Origin: Methanomicrobiales archaeon HGW-Methanomicrobiales-6
GTDB taxonomy: Archaea > Halobacteriota > Methanomicrobia > Methanomicrobiales > Methanoculleaceae
Direction of reading: 5' to 3'
NCBI GenBank assembly: GCA_002839575.1
Contig: PGYH01000005.1
Location: 1-47,773, forward strand
DNA length: 47,773 nucleotides
The notes under the pieces: model-generated
Database searches by the model: none
What the model was told of the DNA's origin: nothing
The model's input: the letters and a program-made list of their open reading frames with translations, nothing else
Position numbers and translations under genes: made by a program
Part shown: positions 26,581 to 34,363 of the stretch, in pieces
Layout of the letters: the number at the start of each line of letters is the position of its first letter
How positions within the stretch are numbered: the stretch's first letter is position 1

Positions 26581-27528
26581 CGAGGTGTTTCTGGGGTTCA
26601 CCAGGATCACCTGCGAGCCAGCATCTTCCGCTTTGCTCGTTGTGATCGTGACGAACTGGTTCCAGGCCACATCGGCTATGCTTTTCGCCAGACAGTGGTT
26701 TTTTTGCATATTGCTGATATTCAGATCCTCGAATACAATCGTTCCGAACCTATTCACCAGTTGACGGGAGGTTTGATGAGCAAAGTTGAGCCGTCTGTTG
26801 GCGATCCGTTCGTGAACATGTGCGACGATCTGTCTGGCTTTCTTCCGTTCAGGAGTTCCTTTTTCTGCTTTCGAGAGTCTTCTCTGGGCTTTCGCAAGGG
26901 CCTTCTCGTCGGTGCGGAAGAACCGTGGATTCTCGATCTTCTCGCCGTTTGAGAACGTGGCGAAGGACTCCAGACCGACATCGACCCCGACTGTGGTCTC
27001 CTTCTGCGGGGCCGGGTTGGGTTCATACTCGACCGAGAAGCAGGCATACCATTTCCCGGTTGCCGACCGCCGGATCGTGAGCGTCTTGATCGTCCCTTCG
27101 ACTGGACGGTGGAGGAAAACCCGGAGATCTCCGATCTTTGCGAGGTGAAGACGATCTTCATTAAGAACAAACCCAGATTGGGGATACGCGAAACTGTCGT
27201 ATCGACCCTTCCCCTTGAATCGGGGATAGCCAGGTTTTTCTCCAGACTTTAAGCGTCGGAAGAAGGCTTTGAATGCAAGATCGATACGCATCTGGGCATT
27301 CTGAAGAACCTGAGAATGAACCTGTTTCAGTTCAGGCCGTTCGCGCTTCCATTCTGTCAGGATCTTGTTGGTCTCATAGAGGGAGACCGAACGCTGATCC
27401 TGTTCCCAGGCGTTCTTTCTCAATGCAAGTGTATCGTTATAGACCCATCGGCAAATCTCAAGCGTCCGCTCTAACAGAGTGACCTGGGATGTTGTTGGAG
27501 AGAGCCGATACCGATACGATTTAAGCAT
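26437..27528 (-). CDS. tnpB: TnpB RNA-guided nuclease (IS605 OrfB)
   Basis: A 363-residue, apparently complete TnpB. The N-terminal helix-turn-helix (LERTLEICRWVYNDTLALRK) and beta-barrel wedge are followed by a split RuvC nuclease with Asp183 (GVDVGLESFA), Glu267 (IVFEDLNISN) and Asp347 (LDRDQNAAINI). The zinc ribbon has C319, C322, C337 and C340 (CSRCG, CPHCG). All catalytic residues are present, so the enzyme is probably active. TnpB uses an omega RNA from its own 3' end to cut target DNA next to a short adjacent motif, which helps the element persist after excision. AT-rich DNA with TATACTATAATG lies just upstream of the start. Confidence 0.95.
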   Translation of the reverse strand: MLKSYRYRLSPTTSQVTLLERTLEICRWVYNDTLALRKNAWEQDQRSVSLYETNKILTEWKRERPELKQVHSQVLQNAQMRIDLAFKAFFRRLKSGEKPGYPRFKGKGRYDSFAYPQSGFVLNEDRLHLAKIGDLRVFLHRPVEGTIKTLTIRRSATGKWYACFSVEYEPNPAPQKETTVGVDVGLESFATFSNGEKIENPRFFRTDEKALAKAQRRLSKAEKGTPERKKARQIVAHVHERIANRRLNFAHQTSRQLVNRFGTIVFEDLNISNMQKNHCLAKSIADVAWNQFVTITTSKAEDAGSQVILVNPRNTSQMCSRCGMIVVKNLSDRVHSCPHCGLELDRDQNAAINILRLGLQSLG

Positions 27529-27578
27529 TATAGTATACCTTTGTTGTATGCTTAAATCTAGTTGTCGACGGTATTCAT

Positions 27579-27598
27579 CCCACCCCTAAAGGGGTGGG
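27579..27598. repeat. Second copy of the element-end hairpin; contains the stop of the adjacent kinase
   Basis: Identical to 26405-26424. The TAG of the kinase gene (27586-27588, minus strand) lies in its loop and stem, so the last codons of the kinase (ESPPL) are encoded by element DNA. Confidence 0.85.
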
Positions 27599-29319
27599 CT
27601 TTCTGCCTGTTTGATCGTAAACCGGAACGCTGCTCCTTCCTCGGGGTGGCCCGGCACCCGGTCATCGGCCCAGACCCGTCCTCCGTAACGCTCTACCAGG
27701 ATCTGCACGAGGTAGAGCCCGAGCCCCTCCCCGACACCGCGTTTCTGCTGCTGGTACCGGTGGAAGATTGCCTCTTTGTCCTCATCCGGCACCCCCGGAC
27801 CGGTATCCTCCACCGAGATCCGGACTTCGTCGCCGCACTCCTCAACCCGGACCGCGACCCCGACATCAGGACCGCCGTGCTTGATGGCATTGCCGATGAG
27901 GTTATTGAAGACCACGGGGAGCAGGTCATCTGCCAGGACCTGACAGCAAGCCCCGGTATAGCGGATGGCACCGGTGGGGAACCCCTCGATCGCTCCCCGG
28001 ATTGCCCTGTCGAGATCGGTCTGTTTGAGGTCCGGCGAAGCCTGATAAATCTGCCGGATGGTTGAAACGGTGCCCAGGATCTCGATGCTCTTCTGGACGC
28101 TGCGCTGCAGTTTCTTAACGTATCCGGCCGCCTCTCCCTCCAGGGACTCGATGAGCAGGTCGGCATAGAGGTTCGAAACGTTCTCGGTGTTGCCGATATC
28201 GTGGGTGAGGATGTCAAGGTAGAGATTCGCCTCCCGATTCGCGACCTCCAGTTCGCAGTGAAGCCGGGTGAGCTCCTCAGTGTGGCGTATGAGCGCTTCT
28301 TCTGCACGCTTGCGTTCGGTGATATCCGTGAGGATGGCAATGGCTCCGACGATAGCACCGCTGCCGTCGCGGATAGGAGCTGCCGACGTGTCCACCCAGA
28401 GCGGTTCCCGGTCCAGGCGGGTAACCATCACCTCTTCTCCCTGCACGGTCTCTCCGTGCAGCGCCCGGTAGTAGGGGGTCGCCTCGAGAGAGAGCGGCGT
28501 CCCATCCTCCCGCAGGACTCCAAAACCCGCCTGACGCTCCTCAAAGCGGATTGGATCAAAAGATGTCGGTGTTCTATCGATCATCTCACGCACCACTTCG
28601 TTCACCCGGACAATAGCCCCGGTGGTATCGTAGATGATGACGCCCGATGCGATCGAGGCAAGAGTCGCATCCAGTTCGGTGGCTCTCAAATGCTCTCTTT
28701 CCATGACAGCATGGAGTTTCGCCTCAGCCTGTTTCTGCTCGGTGATGTCGGTGAAGCTCTCGAGCGCATGTGTTACCCGGCCGGATGCATCTTTCACCGG
28801 CTGGGCTACAATACCGAACCAGCGCCCACGATACGGAACGTACTTCTCTATTCTCGTGACCTCCCCCGTCGAGAAGACAGTCCGAACCGCACAGACCTCG
28901 CACTGTTCGCTCATACCTTCGAACAAACGGTAGCACTTCTCGCCGATGGGCTCGTATTCGGGGAAATATTCCCGGGCCTTCTGGTTTACCCAGACAATTG
29001 TCATATCCGGTTCGACAAGCGATTGCCCCGTATCGAGCGCGGAGAGGATGGCACCTACTCTCTCCGTCTCCTTGCGCAACGCCTCCTCGCCTCTCCTGCG
29101 TTTGGTCTCGGCCAGCCTGAGTTCTTCATTCTCCTGGCGGAGGGCATCAATCTCTGCCTGGAGCCCCCGCAGCCGCTTTTCGACGAGCCGTTCGGTCCTG
29201 GAAGGGTTCTCCTGTGGATCCTCATCCCGTTCGGCGGGATCAGGCCCTGTCCGTGAGGCTTCTGGGGGCGCTGGCATCTGACCTGAGGGCTCCTTTAAAG
29301 CACTAACAATGAGTTTCAC
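27586..29319 (-). CDS. Two-PAS sensor histidine kinase truncated or capped by the tnpB element
   Basis: A 577-residue soluble kinase. Residues 44-90 form a charged coiled coil, and PAS1 is at about 88-198. PAS1 contains C129, C140 and C143 (KCYRLFEGMSEQCEVC), a Cys cluster that could hold metal or sense redox. PAS2 is at about 212-337 and ends with DITERK. The H-box YLDILTHDIGN gives His373. The HATPase domain at about 465-572 has NLIGNAIKHG, DTGPGVP and GLGLYLV. The natural end is probably GAAFRFTIK plus a few residues. The final ESPPL-stop comes from the element hairpin, so the original end may have been lost, but the fold is complete. Its target is unknown; no response regulator is adjacent. 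Confidence 0.9.
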   Translation of the reverse strand: MKLIVSALKEPSGQMPAPPEASRTGPDPAERDEDPQENPSRTERLVEKRLRGLQAEIDALRQENEELRLAETKRRRGEEALRKETERVGAILSALDTGQSLVEPDMTIVWVNQKAREYFPEYEPIGEKCYRLFEGMSEQCEVCAVRTVFSTGEVTRIEKYVPYRGRWFGIVAQPVKDASGRVTHALESFTDITEQKQAEAKLHAVMEREHLRATELDATLASIASGVIIYDTTGAIVRVNEVVREMIDRTPTSFDPIRFEERQAGFGVLREDGTPLSLEATPYYRALHGETVQGEEVMVTRLDREPLWVDTSAAPIRDGSGAIVGAIAILTDITERKRAEEALIRHTEELTRLHCELEVANREANLYLDILTHDIGNTENVSNLYADLLIESLEGEAAGYVKKLQRSVQKSIEILGTVSTIRQIYQASPDLKQTDLDRAIRGAIEGFPTGAIRYTGACCQVLADDLLPVVFNNLIGNAIKHGGPDVGVAVRVEECGDEVRISVEDTGPGVPDEDKEAIFHRYQQQKRGVGEGLGLYLVQILVERYGGRVWADDRVPGHPEEGAAFRFTIKQAESPPL

Positions 29320-29642
29320 ATAGGCAGTAATAATTGTAGCGCTCCCGGGCTACGCAGGTTCTCCTGGGGTATGATGGGAAAATACCTTATATCAACATTG
29401 GATTGGTAGTTATGAAATAACTTTAACCGGGAAGTGTCATGCGAGATGATGGATCGGAGCGGTGAATGGCCGGCGGGTTCTCTTGCTCCCGGTTGATTCG
29501 GGAAAGGTGTCCCCCCCACTGCCAGAACAGGTCCTCACCCCGTCTCTTCTCCGAACAGCTCGTATCGCCATCTTGGAGCCGTAGGGAATCCGCTCTCTCT
29601 TTTCGGCCCGTCGACCCGGTTGTTCCGGCGCCTTCTTGTATA
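29320..29642. promoter_or_regulatory. Intergenic region upstream of the PAS kinase
   Basis: GTTGATATAAGGT on the minus strand at 29384-29395 is a likely TATA box for the kinase, giving a leader of about 40-50 bases. The remainder, to the end of the deaminase gene, contains only short shadow frames and a C-rich run near 29645-29652. No gene is seen. Confidence 0.4.
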
Positions 29643-30164
29643 CTACCCCCCCGAAACCTTTGCAATCACGCGATCCAGGTGCTGCCGGTAGAGTTCCTGC
29701 GGGTCGAGTTCCTGCAGTCCATCCGGAGTCCGGACCACCACCCTGCCGATGCCGGCGTTCACCAGCATCTTCGAGCACATCAGGCAGGGCGGGTCGTACG
29801 AGGGTACTCCCGTCAAACGCTCGAACCCGGCCAGGTACATCGTGCAGCCGGCCGCGGCCCGCCCCGCCTGCAGGAGCGCGTTCATCTCCGCGTGTACCGA
29901 GCGGCAGAACTCATAGCGCTCGCCGGAAGGGATGTTGTACTGCTTCCTTATGCAGGTGTTCAACTCATCGCAGTGCGCCTCCCCCCGCGGCGCACCGTTG
30001 TGCCCGGTAGAGACGATCTCTCCTGCCGAGTTCACCACGACCGCACCGTAGCACCGCCGAATGCAGGTCGACCGGCGGGCGGTCTCGACCGCGATACCCA
30101 TGTACCACTCGGTTCGCGAGGCCCGCGGCGGTACGGGCGGTGCGTCGGTATGCCGGTCCGTCAT
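29643..30164 (-). CDS. Deoxycytidylate (dCMP) deaminase
   Basis: A 173-residue zinc enzyme that converts dCMP to dUMP, supplying dUMP for thymidylate synthesis. The motif HAEMNAL (zinc His and catalytic Glu) and PPCLMC (PCxxC zinc ligands) are intact. The N-terminal AVETARRSTCIRRCYGAVVV and STGHNGAPRG are typical of the dCMP deaminase/ComEB family. The remnant at 14104-14424 is its decayed paralogue. A Thr-rich unrelated start (MTDRHTDAP) may be shorter in reality; a Met in WYMGIAVE is a weak alternative. No thymidylate synthase gene is nearby. Confidence 0.92.
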   Translation of the reverse strand: MTDRHTDAPPVPPRASRTEWYMGIAVETARRSTCIRRCYGAVVVNSAGEIVSTGHNGAPRGEAHCDELNTCIRKQYNIPSGERYEFCRSVHAEMNALLQAGRAAAGCTMYLAGFERLTGVPSYDPPCLMCSKMLVNAGIGRVVVRTPDGLQELDPQELYRQHLDRVIAKVSGG

Positions 30165-30263
30165 GGCCGCCTCTCCTCCGGCTGCAGGTTGCGTCCGCTC
30201 AGGTTTTTGCCCATGATAGATCTTCCACAGTACGGGATTAAAAAGGGGCGTTTTTGTGCTCCG

Positions 30264-31109
30264 TCAGTACACGCCCTCGCCCGTCACGAGAGTGCCCCTT
30301 ACCGGGTAGGTGCCGTTGCACGGACCCGTAAACTCGTGGCGCATCCACTCATGGTACGAGTTAAACTGCCAGCCCATGACCCACCACTCGTTTCTCCCCT
30401 GAACGTCGGCCGAGATGGTGAGGACGTTATCGTCCTCGGCGTCGAACGAGAGGATGAACGGCACCTCGACGACGTAGCCGGACGATCCCGGGCTCACGTA
30501 GTACTCGTCGACGGGTTCACCTGAACCGCTGATGTTGCCGACGATCCGGTAGGGCGCAAAAAGGGGTTCGGTCCCTATCGGCGCTCTGGTCTCGATCTTG
30601 CGATCGGGACTGGCATCGTGCACGTAGAGTTCCATATCGACGAGCACCGGCGTCTCTTCCGAGTACCGGTCAGAGTAGATATGGGTCGGTTTAGGAAGTT
30701 CCGACTCGTTCTGCCCCGGCGTGATTGGAATCAGCATGATTCGGTTTTTGTAGATGGGATCGATCCGGTCGGCCGAGATTCTTAACATGGGGACTCCGTC
30801 GACGTGCTCGATCGTTATCGATATCGCGCTCCCATCAAAGTTGCGGAAACTCGCCCGGGAAAGGTCGATAGGGGTGACGTTCGTTCCGGTCTTGGGGTCG
30901 TAACGGGAAGGAAGAGGGATCAGGAGAACCGCATCCTCAATCGGCTGCGACGTTGAGATCTTCAACTCGTAGTAATACGTCGACCTGAAACTCTCGGAAG
31001 CGGACTGGCCCAGGTTTGCCGCGATCAACACGACTACTACGAAGAGAACCGCCATGAGGATGCCTGCCGCGATGAGCAGGCTCCTGAGCGTCTTTGCGTG
31101 GTTCCCCAT
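30264..31109 (-). CDS. Membrane-anchored extracellular protein of unknown function
   Basis: A 281-residue protein with a short basic N-terminus, one membrane helix (SLLIAAGILMAVLFVVVVLI) and a long outside domain. The domain alternates beta strands (YYELKISTSQPIEDAVLLIP, VLVDMELYVHDASPD) and ends with a Trp-rich part (GRNEWWVMGWQFNSYHEW). No Cys-based lipobox is present and I do not recognise the domain. Its beta-rich composition fits an Ig-like or lectin-like fold. It stands alone, divergent from the hydrolase. Confidence 0.75.
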   Translation of the reverse strand: MGNHAKTLRSLLIAAGILMAVLFVVVVLIAANLGQSASESFRSTYYYELKISTSQPIEDAVLLIPLPSRYDPKTGTNVTPIDLSRASFRNFDGSAISITIEHVDGVPMLRISADRIDPIYKNRIMLIPITPGQNESELPKPTHIYSDRYSEETPVLVDMELYVHDASPDRKIETRAPIGTEPLFAPYRIVGNISGSGEPVDEYYVSPGSSGYVVEVPFILSFDAEDDNVLTISADVQGRNEWWVMGWQFNSYHEWMRHEFTGPCNGTYPVRGTLVTGEGVY

Positions 31110-31210
31110 TGATCAAATCGTCAGGGAGCTGGCAGTATTATAGTTATCTATTTCCAGGCGCCCGTCTCTCCATCCCGGCCGCCTGATCCTTCCCGGTCCG
31201 GGGCCACAAT

Positions 31211-31257
31211 CTTTTATAGTAGAGTGGCTCCGGGAGCCCGCATGAAAGGAGGATTTC
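31211..31257 (+). promoter_or_regulatory. Promoter and ribosome site of the alpha/beta hydrolase
   Basis: CTTTTATAG at 31211-31219 is a TATA box, and AAAGGAGG at 31246-31253 is the strongest ribosome site in the window, five bases before the ATG at 31258. Confidence 0.6.
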
Positions 31258-32190
31258 ATGTCTTATCTCACCGTCGGTAAAGAGAACTCAGGCACCATCG
31301 ACCTCTACTACGAGGACCACGGTGCAGGGCGACCTGTCGTCCTGATTCACGGCTGGCCGCTATCGAGCAAGTCCTGGGAGAAGCAGGTGCCGGCGCTGCT
31401 CGACGCGGGTTACCGCGTCGTCACCTACGATCGCAGGGGGTTTGGCAACTCCAGCAAACCGACCTTCGGCTACGACTACGACACCCTGGCCGAAGACCTG
31501 CACAGGCTCATGACCGAGCTCGACCTCGCCGACGCCACACTGGTGGGGTTCTCGATGGGCGGCGGCGAGGTGGCCCGCTACCTCGGCACCCACGGCAGCG
31601 ATCGCGTGGGGTTCTCGATGGGCGGCGGCGAGGTGGCCCGCTACCTCGGCACCCACGGCAGCGATCGCGTGGAGCAGGCCGTCTTCATATCCGCGATCCC
31701 GCCGTTCCTGCTCAAAACGTCTGACAACCCCGAAGGCGTGGACGGCAGTGTCTTTGACGGGATCATGGAGAGCATCAGTGCCGACCGACCGGCGTTCCTC
31801 ACCGGGTTTTTCTCGGACTTCTATAACGTCGACATCTTCGGGGGCGACCTCGTCAGCGACGAGGTGATCCGCTTCAGCTGGAACATTGCTGCCGCCGCCT
31901 CTCCGAGAGGCACGCTTGACTGTGTCCCTGCGTGGCTGACCGACTTCCGGGACGATCTTATAAGCATCGACGTGCCGGTTCTCGTGATCCACGGCGACGC
32001 CGACCGGATCGTCCCCTTCGCCGCCTCAGGGAAGCGCACCCACGAGCTGGTCAGGGGGAGCCGTCTCGTGGTAGTCGAGGGCGGGCCGCACGGGATAACC
32101 TGGACCCACGCCGGGAGAGTCAACCGGGAACTGCTGGACTTTCTTAAAGAGCAGGCTGAGCCCCTGGAGCCGGTTGTCGGACTCTCATGA
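31258..32190 (+). CDS. Alpha/beta hydrolase (non-heme haloperoxidase/esterase group) with internal 21-residue duplication
   Basis: A 310-residue cytosolic hydrolase. HGWPLSSKSWEKQ holds the oxyanion region, and VTYDRRGFGNSSKP is typical of the non-heme chloroperoxidase/arylesterase group (usually about 275-280 residues). The nucleophile elbow GFSMGG occurs twice, with Ser99 and Ser120, because 63 bases are repeated exactly in tandem. The acid is Asp247 or Asp249 (HGDADRIVPF) and the base His278 (GGPHGITW). Without the duplication the protein would be 289 residues. The extra 21 residues (elbow plus helix C) would have to be looped out or the fold is disturbed, so activity is uncertain. Haloperoxidase names for this family are historical; an ester or peracid reaction is more likely. 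Confidence 0.9.
   Translation: MSYLTVGKENSGTIDLYYEDHGAGRPVVLIHGWPLSSKSWEKQVPALLDAGYRVVTYDRRGFGNSSKPTFGYDYDTLAEDLHRLMTELDLADATLVGFSMGGGEVARYLGTHGSDRVGFSMGGGEVARYLGTHGSDRVEQAVFISAIPPFLLKTSDNPEGVDGSVFDGIMESISADRPAFLTGFFSDFYNVDIFGGDLVSDEVIRFSWNIAAAASPRGTLDCVPAWLTDFRDDLISIDVPVLVIHGDADRIVPFAASGKRTHELVRGSRLVVVEGGPHGITWTHAGRVNRELLDFLKEQAEPLEPVVGLS
31543..31668 (+). repeat. Perfect 2 x 63-bp in-frame tandem duplication
   Basis: Bases 31543-31605 are repeated without a difference at 31606-31668. The unit encodes VGFSMGGGEVARYLGTHGSDR, the nucleophile elbow and following helix of the hydrolase. Absence of any mismatch means a very recent event or an assembly artefact. Confidence 0.95.
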
Positions 32191-32247
32191 ACCGCCCATG
32201 GCGCTCCCATGCAAGGGGGGAACGGGCGAGGACCTGCTCCCCGCCCC

Positions 32248-33449
32248 TCAGTACACGGGGACGAGGCCGGCGTTCGTCCCGGTGATGCACCGGCCGCCCC
32301 CGCGGCTGACCACGAAGGTGTTCTCGATCCCGACCATCCCGACGCCTGCAATCCCCTTCTTGGGCTCGAGAGCGATCACCATCCCCTCTTCGAGCGGCTC
32401 GTCGAAACCGCGGGCGATCACCGGCATCTCGTCCACCTGCAGGCCGACGCCGTGGCCCAGGAACTGCACCCGCCGCTTCCCGTAGCCCATGAAGTTCTCA
32501 AGGAACCGGGGCTCCAGGCCGTCGAATATCGTTGCATAGACCTCGGACGGCGCAGTCCCCGGCTGCAGCATCGAGGCCGTCTCGTCCTGGACCTCCACGC
32601 ACCGATGATGCGCCTCGATCGCTTCTTCGGGGAGGGATCCCCTGAAGATATACGTCATCGTCTTGTCGGTGTGGTAGCCCTGCACCCCGCACGCGCAGTC
32701 GACGAAGACCAGATCCCCGGTTCCGAGCTTCCGATCATGGCTGCCGAGCACCGGTGCGCCGGGAGCTGCTCCGAGGCACCCGCCCGGCCCGTCGAAACCG
32801 GTCGGGTAGATGGAACTCTCTCCAAACCCGAGCTGCCCGAGGATCATCTCCGTCCCGAACATCCCGAACCGGGCAATCCCATGATGCCCTTCCCTGACCA
32901 GGCGCGAGAAGACCTCCCCCCCGAGTTCCGCCTCGCTCATCCCCTCGCGGAGCATCCCGGGAACGCAGTCTTCGAGCACGTGGCGGTGAATTCTCCCGGC
33001 TCTCTCCAGGATCGCGAGCTCGTAAGCGCTCTTGACCGACCTGACCTTCGCGGCCTGTGCGTCGAGCGACGCCGTCGCCGTGAAGGGAAAGTGCTTCCGG
33101 AACCTCTCAAGCAGCGCGAGGGGCACCGTCTCCGATTCCACGTGAACCGTCTTTGGGCATGCGGCCATCCCGGCCGCCGCATCCCGGTAGCTCTTCATTG
33201 GCCGGATATCGGGGAAAAGTGACTCATCTTCTGCTCGTTCGAGGCTCCGGCGCACCCAGAGCACGGCCTCGTCGTTGCGGGGGATGAGGAGGACCCCGTC
33301 CTGCATCGTCCCGGTGAAGTAGAACTGGTTTGTCCGCCCGAAGATCGTGGCAAACTCCCACGAGGGGTTCTCCCGCTCCATACGGAGCCGGAACCGCTCC
33401 ATGCGGTCCCGGAGCTCTGAGGCGGGGGTCTTATGCTCCATACGGATCA
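32248..33449 (-). CDS. M24-family metallopeptidase (Xaa-Pro aminopeptidase/creatinase type)
   Basis: About 400 residues with an N-terminal creatinase-like domain and the pita-bread catalytic domain. The five metal ligands are recognisable: Asp in [15 protein letters not shown] (two), His in [12 protein letters not shown], Glu in IALEPKKG, and Glu in GIENTFVV. It would cleave Xaa-Pro peptides in the cytosol. I start at the ATG at 33447-33449 (MIRMEHK); 33440 is equally possible. CTAAATACC lies just upstream as a TATA-like box, suggesting a short leader. The longer open frame to 33552 overlaps the divergent methyltransferase promoter and is unlikely to be translated. Confidence 0.88.
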
Positions 33450-33583
33450 TTGGGCGACGGTGGTATTTAGCTCTGGCGGGGCAACCTCGCGTATAACTCC
33501 GGGTTCGGCACGGGCGGTTTCCCGCGATGAACGGGGGCAGTTCCGACCGCATGGGTTATAGAGCCGTATGGCGCACTACTCTC

Positions 33584-34333
33584 ATGGAAACCCCTTTCGT
33601 TTTTACCCTGCACGAGAACCTACCCCGCCAGGGGCCGGGGAGCAACGCCTGCACGAGAAAAGCTTTCTCGATGCTCGCCGACCTTCCCGCCCGGCCGGAG
33701 ATCCTGGATATCGGGTGCGGGGCCGGGATGCAGACAGTCGAACTTGCCCGGACCTGCCCCGGCTGCCGTATCACCGCCGTCGACGTCCACCAGCCGTTCC
33801 TCGACGACCTCGCCCGGAGCGCGGCATCGGCGGGGGTGGGCGATCGTATCACCACCCTCCGCGCCTCGATGGATGACCTGCCGTTCCCCGATGCGTCGTT
33901 CGATGTCCTCTGGGCGGAGGGCTCGATCTTCATCGTGGGGTTCCGGGAGGGGCTTGTCTCGTGGCGGCGGCTCCTCCGTCCCGGCGGCTACCTCTGCCTC
34001 ACCGAATCTGTCTGGTTCACCGAAGATCCCTCGCCGGAGGCGGCGGCGTTCTGGAACGACTGCTACCCGGCGATCAAGACGGTGCCGGAGACCTGTGCGA
34101 TCGCCGAAGATGCCGGCTACGAGGTCGTCGCGACCTTCCCGCTCCCGAAGTCCGCGTGGTGGGAGAATTACTATGTGCCGGTCCTCAAGCGGATAGAAGA
34201 CCTGCGGCCGAAAGTTGCCGGCAATCCCGAGGCAGAGGCACAGATTGAGTTCGCCGAGCGGGAGACCGCCGTCTACCGGGAGCATGCCGACGAGTACGGC
34301 TACGAGTTCTTCATCCTCCAAAAGAAGGAGTGA
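33584..34333 (+). CDS. SAM-dependent methyltransferase (Methyltransf_11/25 type)
   Basis: 249 residues from the ATG at 33584, which starts METPFVFTLHENLPRQGPGS, as in relatives. An upstream Met at 33527 would add 19 residues that lie in promoter DNA. Motif I ILDIGCGAGMQTVEL, the acidic ITAVDVHQP and motif II LPFPDASFDVLWAEGSIFIV are complete. The C-terminal half (PETCAIAEDAGYEVVATFPL) is alpha/beta and may bind a small acceptor. The substrate is not known. It is divergent from the M24 peptidase gene and converges on rsgA. Confidence 0.86.
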   Translation: METPFVFTLHENLPRQGPGSNACTRKAFSMLADLPARPEILDIGCGAGMQTVELARTCPGCRITAVDVHQPFLDDLARSAASAGVGDRITTLRASMDDLPFPDASFDVLWAEGSIFIVGFREGLVSWRRLLRPGGYLCLTESVWFTEDPSPEAAAFWNDCYPAIKTVPETCAIAEDAGYEVVATFPLPKSAWWENYYVPVLKRIEDLRPKVAGNPEAEAQIEFAERETAVYREHADEYGYEFFILQKKE

Positions 34334-34363
34334 TCCGGCCGCGAGGTTACCCTCCAGCGGCCG

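Larger units (their letters stand above)
26396..27598 (-). mobile_element. IS200/IS605-like element carrying only tnpB
   Basis: The element is delimited by two copies of the same 20-base hairpin, CCCACCCC-TAAA-GGGGTGGG, at 26405-26424 and 27579-27598, with tnpB between them. No tnpA (Y1 transposase) is present, so it would need one in trans. On the minus strand the right-end hairpin is preceded by GAAG and followed by GAGCAGTCAC, the usual layout of the 3' end of an omega RNA and the element boundary near 26396. The left hairpin is preceded by GAAAG on the same strand, so it too looks like a right end. The true left boundary is uncertain. Confidence 0.75.
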
